Shown one piece after another: positions 26,533 to 37,584 of a stretch of 64,000 nucleotides of DNA (position 1 is its first letter; each line of letters opens with the position of its first letter). Source of the stretch: Synanceia verrucosa (Eukaryota > Chordata > Actinopteri > Perciformes > Synanceiidae); contig CM056559.1 in the NCBI GenBank assembly GCA_029721515.1, positions 8,495,001-8,559,000 on the forward strand, in the 5' to 3' direction. Under the pieces are notes generated by a model. The model did not search any database and was not told the DNA's origin. It saw only the letters and a list, made by a program, of their open reading frames with translations. Made by a program: the position numbers and the translations under genes.

Positions 26533-29500
26533 ACAGTGGGTTCTCGTCTCCAAGTAGGGAGTGAGGTATCGGCCGCTGAAAAGCCACCATTGTGAAAAAA
26601 TAGGAGGAATGGAGGGAAAAAGAAGACGTATAAAAGAAGAAGAAGAAGACTTACTTTATTGATCCCTCAATGGGGAAATTACATTTTTTTAAAAAATGAA
26701 GAGGTGACACATTTTGTAGGATAGAAATCCTATGCTCTCACACATCTCAAATATTAACCACAAAACAATTTCTTGTCACAATAGCCAGTAAATTAGAGGA
26801 GGATGCACTTTGTTAGCACAGATAATTAAATTCATCCCCCTCTAATAAAGATTTTCAGGGAAGATTTGAGCGCTCAAAACAAGCAGCTCTGTCGTCCATT
26901 GCCAGGGTTAAATCAGCTCAGCCTGCGGATGAATGGTTGCAGTGCAAAGTGGAGAAAATGTCTTTGTCAATGAGGGTTTTTCAGTGGAGGAAAGTGCTTG
27001 CTGAATTTCAGGAAAAACACAAATTAGCCCAATTGTGTTCCCCCAATCTAATTTGGATGGTGAGGACTGTGGTGCATAAGGCCAGGAAATGAGGGAGGTG
27101 GTTAGGACTGTCAGTCATTCTCTCTCTGCTCTCCTTCCCACATGAATCTAAAATGTTAATGGAATAATGTAATGGATCTGTCAGTTTTCCATGTCATTAT
27201 CCTGTGGAAACTTGTTGATGACATGGAAACTTGGTTTTATCAGAGGCTCTAGTGGGAAAATTATGCTGTAAAGCAATAAATTTAGGACTTAGGGTTAGCG
27301 ACGTGACGTGTAAAGTTTAATTCACCCAAAACTCAAAATAAAAAATTCACACCTGGAAAAGGAGCATCATGAAACCTGTGAACATGGACAGGATTTGATT
27401 GCTTTCTCCATTAAAGATGCTCTTAAAATTCATTTACTTCCAATGCAGAAATAACATTTTGAGATGTATATGAGAACACATCCAATTTAAAAAGACACTG
27501 GTAGAATTGTGTTTAAAAGGAAGGAGAGGCAGGAGCTCTTGGGTGTGTTTACTACCCATTTCACATCTCCACCCCTCAGCGGTGTATTCCACACCTTTGT
27601 AAATGGTTTATAGGGCTCCCTTGATGACTGTTTTACCACACACAAACAGAAGCATGTTGTATAACAGTGAAGGTCGATACAAAGACAGGAAGTTGTGTTG
27701 TCAGGTGGCTATGGGATGCAGAGATGGTGTGATACAAAAACAGCTGCTGACCAGTCATAACCTCTGATTACTGGTTCCTTTTTTATAGACTAAATGATTA
27801 ATCCAGGTAATAATCAGATCATGTGCATCATGTAAAGGGGTAGAATAAGCATGAAAATCTATATTCAGCATCCTGGTGAAACTTTGCTCTTATGACTGTA
27901 TGTCACCACTAGCTTTGTGTAGAAGTGTGTCCTTGTGTTGTTTATACTGTTTGTGTAAATCACAAACATTATCTAAAGATGGTTGGTTTGTCCTTGAGTT
28001 CTGGTGAGCGTACCAGTGGCAGTATCTGTGTTCTGCCTTACACTGTATATTTAAAGAACTCATGACTCAGATCACCAGATGTCTCCTGTTGTTTATGGAA
28101 TAGTTGAAACTGACTTTGTGATGGTCATTCAGTTAGTTCACTCACTGAAGGTAACCCTGAATATGCATAAGTAAAACCATCTCTGAGATAAGTTACCTGA
28201 AGGTTTTCCAGTGTGGGAATGGGAGGGAGTTGGACAATTTAAACCACTTTAGGTCTTGGACACAGCCCTCCAGCAGAGAGTGTGTGTGGTCTTGCATTTG
28301 CAAACTGTTTTGAAACTGAGCTGTAAAGTTAATGGTGATGCTGTTCCTAAATGTTTTCCACCTGGACCTCAGCACAACATTTTAGTTTATTCTCAGCCCT
28401 CACCTCATGGTTAACAATGCTTAGCGAACCTGCTGCTTCTGGTTTGTTTGGAGCAGCCGTAACATGACTGACAGTGTCAGCTGTGTTGTACCAGTGATGC
28501 ACACTAACATGTGTGTCTGCCCTGCACCACACAGGCTGCTGTTGCATCTTTAAAGCAATGAATTGAAACTCTCAAGTGTGTTCATTTTGACTCCCGAGGC
28601 CTCTCTCTCTCTCTCACACACATGCACAGTGCCAGTGTGTGCGCTGGCAGTGCCAGTGCATCTTGTGGGCCCTTGTGTGGAGTGGGATTATGTTAATTTG
28701 TCCTTGGTGGAGGCACTCTCACCAACGCCTGCTAACAGTCGTCAGGAGAAACAGAGTAGAGAGGAAAGGAGGGAGTGAAGGAGTCGAGAAAACGAGTGGG
28801 CGAGAGGTGACGCTGTGATTTGGAGAGGGAAGAACAAAACGAAGAGCAGAGAGATGGAAGAGAGGCCTGAGGCTGATGGGGAGAAGTGGAGATGGAAGGA
28901 GATGAGTGGAATTGGGGATAATGATGAAGAGAGGGAAAGACAAAGACTGGTGAAGTTGAGTCAGGTGGGAAAAGACAGCATAGCAATGAGAAAGTGGAGA
29001 GGGGAAATAATGGGAAAGAGACTGATCCAAGCAATTGAATCGCCCACCAAGTTCTCACCTCAATTTTATTCTTTTTTGTCATTATGCCTGTAGAGATATG
29101 GACCAGAAACACAGTATACCTCTTAACCAATCGCCATCAGACACTCGATTGTAAAGCTTTTTAAATCTTAAAACCTAAAATATTCACACCAGTAGATCCC
29201 AGCCTCAAAGTCAGGGCTCTCCAATATCATATGAGAGATCACAAGATGGATAAGATGGAGTTACAAATAAAACATTTTAGAACATGTTTTTTTTCTGGCT
29301 TTCTGCTGTGCGACCTCACAGTCACACAGTTTATCTTTCAAGGTTATTAAAAACACATTTAATGAATAATGAGCATTGTTATTACGATGCTGTTATTTCC
29401 ATCTCTACCATGTATTCTGTACAATGCAGTGCTTCTTTTCTACAAAGATTCAATCAAAAAGGTTGATTTGAAGTGATTTAAATCTCCAAACATTACCATA

Positions 29501-30843
29501 CATCGCATCAGGTAAAGAAGAATTGACTGTGCATCTGATTTTTTTTTTTCCCAGGAAAGTCCTTGCTAAGTCGTGACAAAAATCTGAGCTCATTTTTATT
29601 TGCAGCAGTAGCATGTGCAAAAGTTAATACAGAGGATTCAGCTCTTCCCACTTGAAACAGTCGCTCATTAGTTGTTTACACCTCAGTTGGATGTGTTACC
29701 TGCTATCAGCACAGATGAGACATCCAGCAGAGACTGGTGTGTGTGTGAGCCTGTGCTGCCAAAGCTGAGTTAGGGATTGTGAATTGGGAGGAGGCCAAGT
29801 GAGAGTAACTCTGGAATCATGTAACATTGGGATTTTTGCAGATTTAAGCATGTGTGAAACGCCTGTTATTGCTCTTCCTCTGGAGTTCACCATCAGTAAA
29901 CTTCTGTGAGACTTACTTTGTGTCAAGCGCTACTGTGTGTTTAGTTGTTCTTTGATACAACAGCACCACCTGCTTGTGACGTCTGGTAATGTGTAATGAT
30001 ACCGTTAAATATTACACACATTTTTTTCAGTACTTCAGCTGACTCCACACGTTGTGTCGGTGCTTGTTAGGATGACTCCGATGCTCTTACTGCAAATTAA
30101 GAGGAGGTTGCTGCTATTAATATACTTGCACTCGTGATTTGGACTTTCAGAAAGTGCTCGGGGTAACTTCTACTTGTGCACACAGCTAGTCATGTGGAGG
30201 GAAAATGGAGTTAAGTTAATAGCCAGAAAATTATATACAGTATATATAAGTATGTGGGTTTGAGGTGCCATGACAACAAGCATCCACCCTGCTGAGGAGT
30301 CTGTGGTGAAGACACCAGTCTAACCCTGAGCCTTGACCTCACTGTGAAACTACAACACAAGTCTTCAAAATGATCATAAAAAGATAACCTCATATTGTGA
30401 CTCTCCTTTTTCAGGCCCAAAAGAATGAGAGGGAGTCTATCAGGCAGAAGTTGGCTCTGGGCAGTTTCTTTGACGATGGGCCGGGCATCTACACCAGCTG
30501 CAGCAAGAGCGGCAAACCCAGCCTGTCCTCACGGTAAGACCTCAGGCGTATTACCGTGAACAATACACATGTGACTGGTGCTTCTCCACTGTGCTGTGTG
30601 GTCTCATTATTCTCTGAAAGAGGACAAACAGAAACAGCATCCTACACAAAAAAATGAATGTCAAAGATTCACAAATGTCAGCAATATAAATAAAAAATAA
30701 ACAGAAGTGTCTGAATCTGAAAGTCTAGATTTACTGTCATGGGTACCAGTAAAGAAAGGGCTAACGGGAAAGACATGAAGAATGACAGGAAGCAGAGAGG
30801 ATTTGTGCAGCCTGAATGAGCCACAGTCAGTCACTTCCCAAAA

Positions 30844-30876
<33 letters not shown>

Positions 30877-33800
30877 CCACCTCCTACACTGAACCTTACT
30901 GGAACTAGACGCTCTCTAAACACTCCAGTGCTCTTTGTTTTCGTGTGATTCACATTGCGTGGATTTCTCAATATTGCTGCATCACACTGAGTGATCGTGA
31001 TGCTTCATTGACGATTATATGGAAATAGTAAGACGACAGTAATTTGTCGTAGGCTGACACCACTATGGATACTTAAATCAGATATCGATACATCAGCCTA
31101 AAGTCTTATTTATTTTTATATAAGGTTGCTTTAAAGTTTTTTTTAATAATTGTGGAAAAAAATCATACCTGCACACCATCTCCAAACATCTATTATCAAA
31201 TGTATTATTAGAAAATAGTCATGCACACGTGATGTGTATATAATTACACTTTTTTTAAAAATGTGTCCTGAATTTTTAGCTAAAATTCTTCAACACACTC
31301 TCGCATTACAAATTATATAATGATCAACTCTTTGGAAATGACCTCTGGTGTTTCTATACCGCAGTTTCTTTCTACTTATCAGCTGACAAACAAATAATAA
31401 TATTAATATACATGCAATAAGCTCATATTGACAGATGTAATAGGCTCTATATTGTCGAAGCATCACAATGTATTAGCTGCTAGTCATCAGAAAAGTTAGC
31501 AAACGCTCACAGTGTGTTAAATTTGAGTTACACAGAGGTGTTTGATGCTGCCTCTCCCGAAAAATACCAATCGACCACTGAGGTCCTGTTTTAATCAGGA
31601 CTGATTGGATCTATGCTGTGTAATCAATCATCTGTTTGTAATTACTGAATTGAATAAGCAGATTATTGATTCACAGTGGGCTGGATCCACACGTAGTGAT
31701 ATTCTGCTGCTCCATGGCATAAAAACACCCCCACCGGTCCCAGGCAGATTGGAATCAGGCCTACTGGAGGCTTCCTGGATCGATCCATATTGAAGAGAGG
31801 AGGGGAGATGATTAAAAACACAAGCCTTCCTCAATTGTATCCAGCCAGCAGCGAGCTTCTCTTAGGATCTCCTTCGTATTTTTCTTATTTTTTCCCCCCC
31901 GTCTTCTCTCTTTAACACGTGCCATAAATCCTTTATTGAACTCATCTTATGCCATTTGTATTAGCAGCAGTGCTGTTGACATTGCTGTCTGTTGTGGCCC
32001 TGGTCCGAGTCAATTACCGCTGACCAACCCGGCCCTGACTTGACTCTTTATCACTAATATTAACATGTTTGATTCTCTCTCTGTCTGTCCCTGCAGGCTG
32101 CAGAGTGGGATGAACCTACAGATCTGTTTTGTCAATGACAGCGGCAGCGACAAGGACAGCGATGCAGATGACAGCAAGACAGAGACCAGTCTGGACACAC
32201 CTCTGTCCCCCATGGTACACACTTTTGAAGCCAATGCAGAGTTATGATAGTATTTCTATGAGGCGGTTGACATAAGGTGTCAGGTTTAAAGGTAAAGATC
32301 TGAATGTGTGAAAATGAGACTGACACAGAACCAGAATGAAAGCAGTGAAATGGGGAGATATTCATTATGAGTCAGAGAGATAGCTTGCGGTTTAGTCGCT
32401 CTATGAATGTCTTCTCTCGTGTTTTCTGTCTGTTAAATTCACGGACAGCAAATGAGAGGTGAATTGGAATACGCTCGACATGACCATGGATGACTGGCCA
32501 CATTAACCTCCCATCAGCCTGAGATACATTTAACAGAAAGAGAGGGAGTAAACGAGAATTATCGTCTCTTTACTTGTTCATCTGAGTTCCCCTTTGATGT
32601 GAAAAGTCATTCCTGTCAGTGTCAAAAATCTACATACCAAAATGTCAAGAATACATAAACATTAATCTCCTGACCTGTTATTTCCTGAGCTTTCCTTTTC
32701 CTCATTTCTTATTCTGTTCTTCTTTTCCTCCATATTTTAATCCAACTTGCAACTCCTCCCTGCAGTCCAAGCAGAGTTCGTCCTACTCGGACAGGGACAC
32801 CACGGAGGACGATTCCGAGTCTCTGGAGGACATGGACTTTGTGAGTCGACAGAAGAAGCTGCAGGCAGAGGCCAAGCTGGCCCTGGCTATGGCCAAACCC
32901 ATGGCCAAGATGCAGGTGGAGGTGGAGAAACAGAATCGCAAGAAGTCACCCGTGGCCGACCTGGTCAGTAGCAGAATTACACAGTGAAGTTTTTTAATGA
33001 AAATAAGCTTTTATACAGGCATGGTTAGCCTGCAAATGCAACACAAACTGAGATTTAAGACATATATGAGCAGAGTTGAAAAAAATGACAGGCATATTTG
33101 CTGTTTTAAGCTTTTCATTTTACGTTAAAGTGGATCTAGTCTGTGTTTTTGTATTAACGATGGCTCGCATGACTACTTGTATGTGAAAGAGGTTTCTTGT
33201 AATGATTAACTGACTGGGAATTATCACTCGTCTCTCCCGTTCCCCTCAGCTCGACAGAGGTTCATTCTCATCACTTTTATCAGTGCAGGTTTTAGCAGAC
33301 AAGCAGCAAAACACCCAAAAAAAAAAAAACCTGCTGACCTGCAGCTACAGAGCTGAGAGTTGGTGGAGAGCAGAGTGCATGCTGGACTTGAATTCGCCTT
33401 GTGGCCAGAAACATGACTGGAAGTGAATGATAATGTTGCTGCTGGAATGTGTGACTACTTTTCAAGAGCACCATACCTGCCCCGAGGCCCCAAAACCTCC
33501 TATTGCAGGTTTAAATCATAGTATATCTGCTACTTATTCTCATGTTTGATATATCAACCATCGGTTATCATGTAAGCCTAGTTCATACTGAGTATTTATT
33601 AGCTGGTGTTACACATCGACCTTCTACTGGTGATAGTTTTAAAGTAAAACCAAAAGGTTAAACCAACAAGAATTTCTCTTTTGTTTATGTTCGCTGTCTG
33701 TAACTTGTGATTAATGAAGAAGGCTTCAAAGTTCCTCTGAGAAAAAAAGGCATATTTTTGCCTTAAAATCTGTAAGATTTTAAGATGGAATAACATATAC

Positions 33801-34043
33801 AGATGTTTTTGTCATTTGCTTTTTGCAGTTTTGACAGAAATGTCAGATGTTTCATGATCATCATGTGTCATTTGTATTTTTTTTTTTTTTTTTTCGTACA
33901 TTGTGATTATGTCACAGGAAGCCTGCCTCCATCCCTCCTCTGTTCCCTTTCTTCCTCTCTTCTCCATTTAGAGGAAGGAAGGTGATGACGACCCTGCTCA
34001 TCATTATTTCATCAGTTAATATCTGCCTCACTGCCTCTTTGGG

Positions 34044-34084
<41 letters not shown>

Positions 34085-36538
34085 TGTCACATTTACACAC
34101 ACCATATTTCCACCCGGACTTGCAGGCAGAACCGGTTTACTTATTCAGAGCAGAGAGGGGCAGCTCAGCCGGGTCCATCTATTATTCATTCAGCGGAAAG
34201 CATTGACTTTGGTGTTTAGGGATGTAGCGGTGCTCAGCAGGCAGAAGACGTCACTGTCACATCCAGACCGAGCACACAGTGAATATTAAGATGTAAAGGC
34301 TACAGACGCCTGCCGTGTCCACGACACTAGCGATCTATTAAACCATACAAGTGACGTAAAACTGAATGTTTCCCCAGAATGGTAAAAATAGAAATGATGA
34401 ATTGATTGAAAAAATTATCCCCACTTTCCTCCAGCTGTGTTGCCATGAGTCAAATATTCAGTAAAGAAAGGGTAAACATTAAACATGATTAAAGTGACCC
34501 TCACTAGGAACTCTGCCTTTAGTTTGATCTCAACTACACATCAGTGTTGTAATTACATTTTTGGCACACTATTGCTGTCCACCTTCATAATATATACACA
34601 GTACATATACCATGCTATACATTAATAGGTGATATTAGCTAATTAGCTTATAATTAAATGATGATAAATGCTTGAAAGATCCAGCTTCTGCCAATATGGT
34701 AAATACTGATAACTGAATCTACATCATGATAGTACTTATTAACAGCAACATTAAAATCAGTTCAAGCGAACACCTTTGGAACATTATGATGTGTCAGTGA
34801 GGGGATAACTGAGCTCATCTGATAAAGAACTGAGGAGTTACATCAAACTATTTTGTCCCAAGAGCAATCACTGGAGCCATTTGGTTTAATTCACTCACTC
34901 GTCATGAGCAAAGAATGGGAATTTGGCCAGTAGTCTGTGTTTTTAGATTGTTCTGTAAAACCTCAGTTCCCTCTCTCTTTATTGACTTATTGCTCGTATG
35001 ATCACAGAAACTCACTTTGTCTCTGACATCACATTTCTCTCTATGTCACTCTTCAGTACCGCTTTGTGTGCGTGTCCAATCAATCAAAACTGAAACTGAC
35101 ACTCAGTAGCCTCAAGTACAGTTGCATCAGTGCCAATGTGAAAGTGAAAGAGGGGTGAGAAACTAGCGACAAAATCCAGCCAGACTCCCACGCATGCCAA
35201 CACTCGAGTGTGGCACATGCAAAGAGAGAGCGAGCACATTTTCTCACCTAGCGTTTGTCAAAACTGGAGATGAAGTGGGAGGCAGAGAGAAAACGGGTGT
35301 TGGAGGCAAAGAGAAAGAATGTGGACCGGTTGGATGGGAGTGTTGACAGAGGGAGAGTCTGGTAAACAAAAAGCTAATGATCTGAGAAAGCACACAAGAT
35401 GAGATGTGTTGTGATTATATTGTATGTTATGGCTACACCCTGAATATGATGGAGAGGATGAAGCGATCAGGCTCATTAACACTTTCACAAAGCCAGCAGA
35501 AGCACTGGATACATTACAATTTAGTGTTTAGGGTACATTAAAGGTAAAACTGTAAAATAAAATCATTTTTATTAGTCAGTGCAGTCACTGGCACAAACTG
35601 TGAAACTTCCTGCGTTACAGTCACACATGCCTTTCATTTTCACTCACAGGGAAAAGAAGTGTCATCTCCACCTTTGTTTGTGATTACATAACAGATGTGT
35701 CACTACTGTAGACATGGGAAATTTTAAAGTACTGGTGAAAAGAGAAATCATCTTGTAATAACTATAAAGGGAGATGTGAAGTGAAAGGAACTGTCAGGAA
35801 GAGCAGCATCACTGCTGGCCTCTGCTGGAGACTGAAGACATCACAGCCGCTGAGTTCATCGGCTATTTATTTCTAAAAAACTCCATCAACCTGTTTGTGA
35901 TCCAACGGTTCTGTCTACGTGAAATCCCCCAACTTTACCATCTCATCTTCAGCTTAAATCTTATTCTGCTCATACTTCATGTTGATTAATTGTGTTGTAT
36001 AAACCGTCAGAATAGTGAAAACGCCAGTTGCTGTTTTGCTTTACAAACTATTGAAATGATTGTTTGATTATCAAAATTTTTTTTATTTTTTTTTGGTCAA
36101 TACAATAATACATCATTGTTTCAGAACTCCATGATGTTGATGTAGTCAGTAATATTTCTTTATATTAAATGATAATATGTCCATGTGTACAGTGATATAC
36201 AGTACCTTTTTGCTGCAGGAATTAAACAATTTGACACTTGACGTCTTTGAAAGGAAATTAAATAAATATCTGAAAAGGAGAATAATAAATTGTGTTTTTC
36301 CAGGTGACCCTTACTATGACCTCCAGAAAGTGAAAGCTCAATGTCTCATGTGTTTGTTTGCTTTTTTGTTTTAATGCGTCAGTGTCTTTGTGTTTTTTTT
36401 CGTCAGCTTCCACACATGCCTCACATCAGCGAGTGTCTAATGAAAAGAAGCCTGAAGCCCACCGACTTGAGAGATATGACACTGGGGCAGCTCCAGGTTA
36501 TAGTCAATGACCTGCACTCCCAGATTGAGAGTGAGTGA

Positions 36539-36574
<36 letters not shown>

Positions 36575-37584
36575 TACATACACACATTCACTCACACGGT
36601 CACTGATTGCTACTTTCAATAGCAAAAATGAGCAAGAGAGCTAATGGGGAAAAATGCACACAGAGCCTGACCCCTGTTAGTCAGTTCAAAGAAGTGTAGC
36701 AGTTCACAGCTTCCCCTGAGCGTTTACTGTCACCACACTGTACAGATCAGTGATCCTGCTACTCAGGGATGAATAATCTGTCATCTAACATAAAACAGCT
36801 CCAAAAATCCCCCAGAGTCCAAAAACAATTTGCTTGTTTGTTTTAACTTTGAAAAACAGACTTTCCCTTCAGAATCTCTTTTGTATGTACTGTATCTCAT
36901 TTTCTGGCGAAGCTGAAGGAACAATAGTAGAAACTGATGGCGATGACTTTGTGAAGTCATTTTATGAATCCATAGTGGGAGGTTTGAGGCAGCCACATAC
37001 TCACACAGACAGTAGATCCATGGGTCACAGTGTGTATTGTCAATATAATATGGGTAATAATTTATGTATTATTCTTCATATTATCTCCCACTCCAGGTCT
37101 GAATGAGGAGCTTGTACAGTTGCTGCTGATTCGGGATGAGTTACACATGGAGCAAGATGCCATGCTGGTTGACATAGAGGACCTCACCAGGTGCTGAAGC
37201 GCTTCATGACAAACTTATTTGCTTGGTCACGATTGTTTTTACTCATATGGTGTATGAAAGGAGAAAAAAATCCTCTATTTACATCATGACATTGGTAAGA
37301 AGTAATCTATACATTTTCAAGAAATAAAAAAAAAAAAACGGAACCAGCAACGTTCATCCATCCTTCAGTACGTTCTGTCGCTCTCCTGTGACACAAAGGA
37401 ATAAGCTACACAGATGGTGTTTGTGTGAAGGATCAACTCATTGTTGGTTTTGCTCTTGGGATTGTTGGCAATTAGAAAATTATTAAATATCACCAGATTT
37501 ATCCTGTAACTGACTGTGCTCCTGTTTTGCAGGCATGCTGAGAGCCAGCAGAAGCATTTGGCTGAGAGGACCCTATCCAAATGA
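6027..37584 (+). CDS. schip1: schip1, schwannomin-interacting protein 1 (gene span, seven coding exons)
   Basis: SCHIP1 binds the NF2 tumour suppressor schwannomin (merlin). The related IQCJ-SCHIP1 isoform associates with ankyrin-G at axon initial segments and nodes of Ranvier. Coding exons are 6027-6797, 30415-30533, 32097-32214, 32766-32963, 36407-36530, 37097-37190 and 37533-37584. They total 1,476 nt, or 491 residues plus stop, with every junction in phase. The human long protein is about 487 residues. In order the protein has an acidic Ser-rich region, a glycine run, the [12 protein letters not shown] motif (about residues 220-231 here), the highly conserved [18 protein letters not shown] segment, an Asp/Ser-rich acidic stretch, a Lys-rich [15 protein letters not shown] segment, and a C-terminal coiled coil ending [16 protein letters not shown]. 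The N-terminal exon is not firmly located. il12a lies downstream, as in human. Confidence 0.95.
7922..7944. repeat. (CA)n microsatellite
   Basis: About 11 CA units in the large schip1 intron. Confidence 0.9.
9352..9379. repeat. (CT)n microsatellite
   Basis: About 13 CT units in the large schip1 intron. Confidence 0.9.
11722..12086. mobile_element. hAT-like MITE with terminal inverted repeats and 8-bp target duplication
   Basis: The left end starts TAGGGCTGTGG and the right end is the inverted counterpart, ending AACAAGCCCTA. The inverted similarity continues about 60 bp inward, with shared blocks AATTTGTG, ACGGTAA and AACTGCCCG. The flanks are ATATGAAT (11,714-11,721) and ATATAAAT (12,087-12,094), an 8-bp target duplication with one mismatch. 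Eight-base duplications and TAGGG-type ends are typical of the hAT superfamily. At 365 bp with no transposase frame, it is non-autonomous. The family name is inferred. Confidence 0.75.
13752..13802. repeat. (GT)n microsatellite
   Basis: About 25 uninterrupted GT units, one of the longest dinucleotide runs in the window. Confidence 0.95.
14520..14547. repeat. (CA)n microsatellite
   Basis: About 13 CA units in the large schip1 intron. Confidence 0.9.
16031..16494. mobile_element. Probable DNA-transposon MITE with imperfect terminal inverted repeats
   Basis: The left end TAGGACTGGGACGATAAC is mirrored by the right end, whose reverse complement begins TAGGATTGTTACAGTATGG. The block ATTACCGTGG recurs in inverted orientation inside both ends, at about 16,060 and 16,462. 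The element is 464 bp with no transposase frame. No clean target duplication is visible; the two 8-bp flanks match at about five positions. A degenerate hAT-type MITE is the best guess. The ends resemble those of the element at 11,722 but the interior differs. Confidence 0.55.
16495..18327. other. schip1 large intron, leading into the short-isoform promoter
   Basis: The first part shows nothing recognisable. From about 17,750 the plus strand becomes strongly pyrimidine-rich (CT run 17,771-17,796, then CCCTCC-type stretches). This is consistent with a GA/CT-rich TATA-less promoter and 5' UTR for the first exon at 18,328. Confidence 0.45.
17750..18327 (+). promoter_or_regulatory. schip1: Probable internal promoter and 5' UTR of short schip1 isoform
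   Basis: About 580 bp of CT-rich, moderately GC-rich sequence lies directly upstream of the first-exon ATG at 18,328. I see no TATA box at a clear distance. The assignment rests on position, composition and the strength of the exon call; the start site cannot be placed from sequence alone. Confidence 0.4.
18328..18357 (+). CDS. schip1: schip1 short-isoform first coding exon
   Basis: Ten codons read [10 protein letters not shown], then the donor GTAGTT follows in phase 0. This peptide matches, as I recall it, the N-terminus of a short vertebrate SCHIP1 isoform that joins directly to AQKNERES. That is the sequence encoded from 30,415, which also begins in phase 0. The joined product is 10 + 234 = 244 residues, the size I recall for the human short form. 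It lacks the acidic N-terminal half and keeps the conserved core and coiled coil. The match is from memory; splice phase and length are seen directly. Confidence 0.85.
21521..21602. repeat. Fragment of the fold-back element seen at 25,306-25,605
   Basis: It shares the tract TTATGCTAAGCTAAGCT with the right arm of the element at 25,306-25,605 and ends in ACTACTCCTTTAA. Elements with this tract are, from general knowledge, frequent in percomorph genomes. Only one arm is preserved. Confidence 0.5.
22204..22235. repeat. (CA)n microsatellite
   Basis: About 16 CA units in the large schip1 intron. Confidence 0.9.
23387..23440. repeat. LINE-tail-like interspersed repeat fragment
   Basis: The string AATTTATTGCCAAGTAAG followed by TTTGCACAAACAAGG resembles a short 3'-end fragment found in many fish genomes and usually assigned to LINE-type retroelements. 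The family assignment is from memory and not exact. Confidence 0.45.
23929..24081 (+). CDS. Possible alternative first exon of schip1, unrecognised
   Basis: An ATG opens a 51-codon frame that runs to AAAAT|GTAAGTCAC, a strong donor in phase 0. The frame could therefore join 30,415. The peptide begins [14 protein letters not shown] and ends [12 protein letters not shown]. It has mixed composition without simple repeats, and the DNA keeps several CpG sites unlike its surroundings. TGTGTAG just upstream could instead be an acceptor, which would make this an internal exon. I do not recognise the peptide. It may be chance. Confidence 0.25.
24547..24566. repeat. (CA)n microsatellite
   Basis: About ten CA units in the large schip1 intron. 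Confidence 0.85.
24937..25122 (+). CDS. Possible alternative first exon of schip1, 62 codons
   Basis: The frame begins Met-Met-Cys-Thr-Asp-Trp and ends [13 protein letters not shown] at AAAGAG|GTAAAG, a good donor in phase 0. That phase matches the acceptor at 30,415, the next schip1 exon. Composition looks protein-like: acidic and polar, three Trp/Tyr-containing segments, no simple repeats. It would give a third schip1 N-terminus. CTGTCAG at 24,901-24,907 could be an acceptor, so an internal exon is possible. I do not recall a documented isoform with this sequence, so the call rests on splice phase and composition. Confidence 0.4.
25306..25605. mobile_element. Fold-back MITE-like element of percomorph type
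   Basis: The left arm contains GGAAATATTCC, GAGAATTAGATAAG and AGCTTAG. The right arm contains the inverted counterparts ATGCTAAGCTAAGC, CATCTAACTCTTG and TATTTCCCAATATTCC. The two halves form a long imperfect inverted repeat with no open frame. I recall this arrangement, with the tandem AGCTTAGCTTAGC motif, as an abundant non-autonomous element of spiny-rayed fish. Boundaries are approximate. Confidence 0.6.
26480..26530. repeat. (GT)n microsatellite
   Basis: About 22 GT units, with one GTAT interruption near the end. Confidence 0.95.
26643..26698. repeat. (GAA)n run with LINE-tail-like fragment
   Basis: A short GAA run precedes CTTTATTGATCCC and GGGGAAATTAC. This motif pair is frequent at retroelement 3' ends in teleost genomes. 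Exact family not determined. Confidence 0.5.
30415..30533 (+). CDS. schip1: schip1 conserved core exon (all isoforms)
   Basis: Acceptor TTTTTCAG, donor CACG|GTAAGA, phase 0 in and phase 2 out. It encodes [18 protein letters not shown] and then [20 protein letters not shown], nearly identical to the mammalian protein as I know it. It is the first exon shared by long and short isoforms. Confidence 0.97.
30845..30876. repeat. (CA)n microsatellite
   Basis: About 16 CA units, roughly 310 bp downstream of the conserved core exon. Confidence 0.9.
32097..32214 (+). CDS. schip1: schip1 exon, acidic Asp/Ser segment
   Basis: Acceptor CCCTGCAG, donor CATG|GTACAC, phase 2 in and phase 0 out. It encodes [16 protein letters not shown] followed by [19 protein letters not shown]. 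The dense Ser/Asp pattern fits the known CK2-dependent phosphorylation of IQCJ-SCHIP1; the exact residues here are inference. Confidence 0.96.
32766..32963 (+). CDS. schip1: schip1 exon, Lys/Met-rich segment
   Basis: Acceptor CCTGCAG, donor CCTG|GTCAGT, 66 codons, phase 0 at both ends. It begins [18 protein letters not shown] and ends [10 protein letters not shown]. Being symmetric, it could be skipped without a frameshift. Confidence 0.96.
32964..36406. other. schip1 intron
   Basis: No exon seen. It contains A- and T-rich runs (33,316-33,330 and 33,879-33,894) and a CA microsatellite at 34,047-34,082. Open frames here are short and repeat-driven. Confidence 0.55.
34047..34082. repeat. (CA)n microsatellite
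   Basis: About 17 CA units within a schip1 intron. Confidence 0.9.
36407..36530 (+). CDS. schip1: schip1 exon, start of C-terminal region
   Basis: Acceptor TTCGTCAG, donor GAGA|GTGAGT, phase 0 in and phase 1 out. It encodes [18 protein letters not shown] and then [20 protein letters not shown], almost identical to the mammalian sequence. The second half starts the coiled coil. A CA microsatellite begins 10 nt after the exon end. Confidence 0.97.
36540..36572. repeat. (CA)n microsatellite adjacent to a 5' splice site
   Basis: About 16 CA units start immediately after GTGAGTGAC, the donor of the preceding schip1 exon. CA repeats are known binding sites for hnRNP L, which can alter splicing of nearby exons. 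Confidence 0.95.
37097..37190 (+). CDS. schip1: schip1 exon, coiled coil
   Basis: Acceptor CACTCCAG, donor CCAG|GTGCTG, phase 1 in and phase 2 out. It encodes [19 protein letters not shown] then [12 protein letters not shown], with regular leucine spacing typical of a coiled coil (residues 31 onward of the C-terminal region). This matches the leucine-zipper region of SCHIP1. Confidence 0.97.
37533..37584 (+). CDS. schip1: schip1 terminal coding exon
   Basis: Acceptor TTTTGCAG, phase 2 in. It encodes [16 protein letters not shown] followed by TGA at 37,582. The human protein has a similar short tail of the same length. A longer open frame across this exon is out of phase with the upstream exon and is not used. 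Confidence 0.96.

Larger units (their letters stand above)
25606..30414. other. schip1 large intron, last part
   Basis: No coding exon recognised. It holds an element start-like fragment at about 26,155 (TTAAAGGAGTAGTTT), a GT microsatellite, a LINE-tail-like fragment and unique sequence. The stretch 26,760-27,250 is free of simple repeats and could contain conserved non-coding sequence, but I cannot test that here. Confidence 0.5.
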
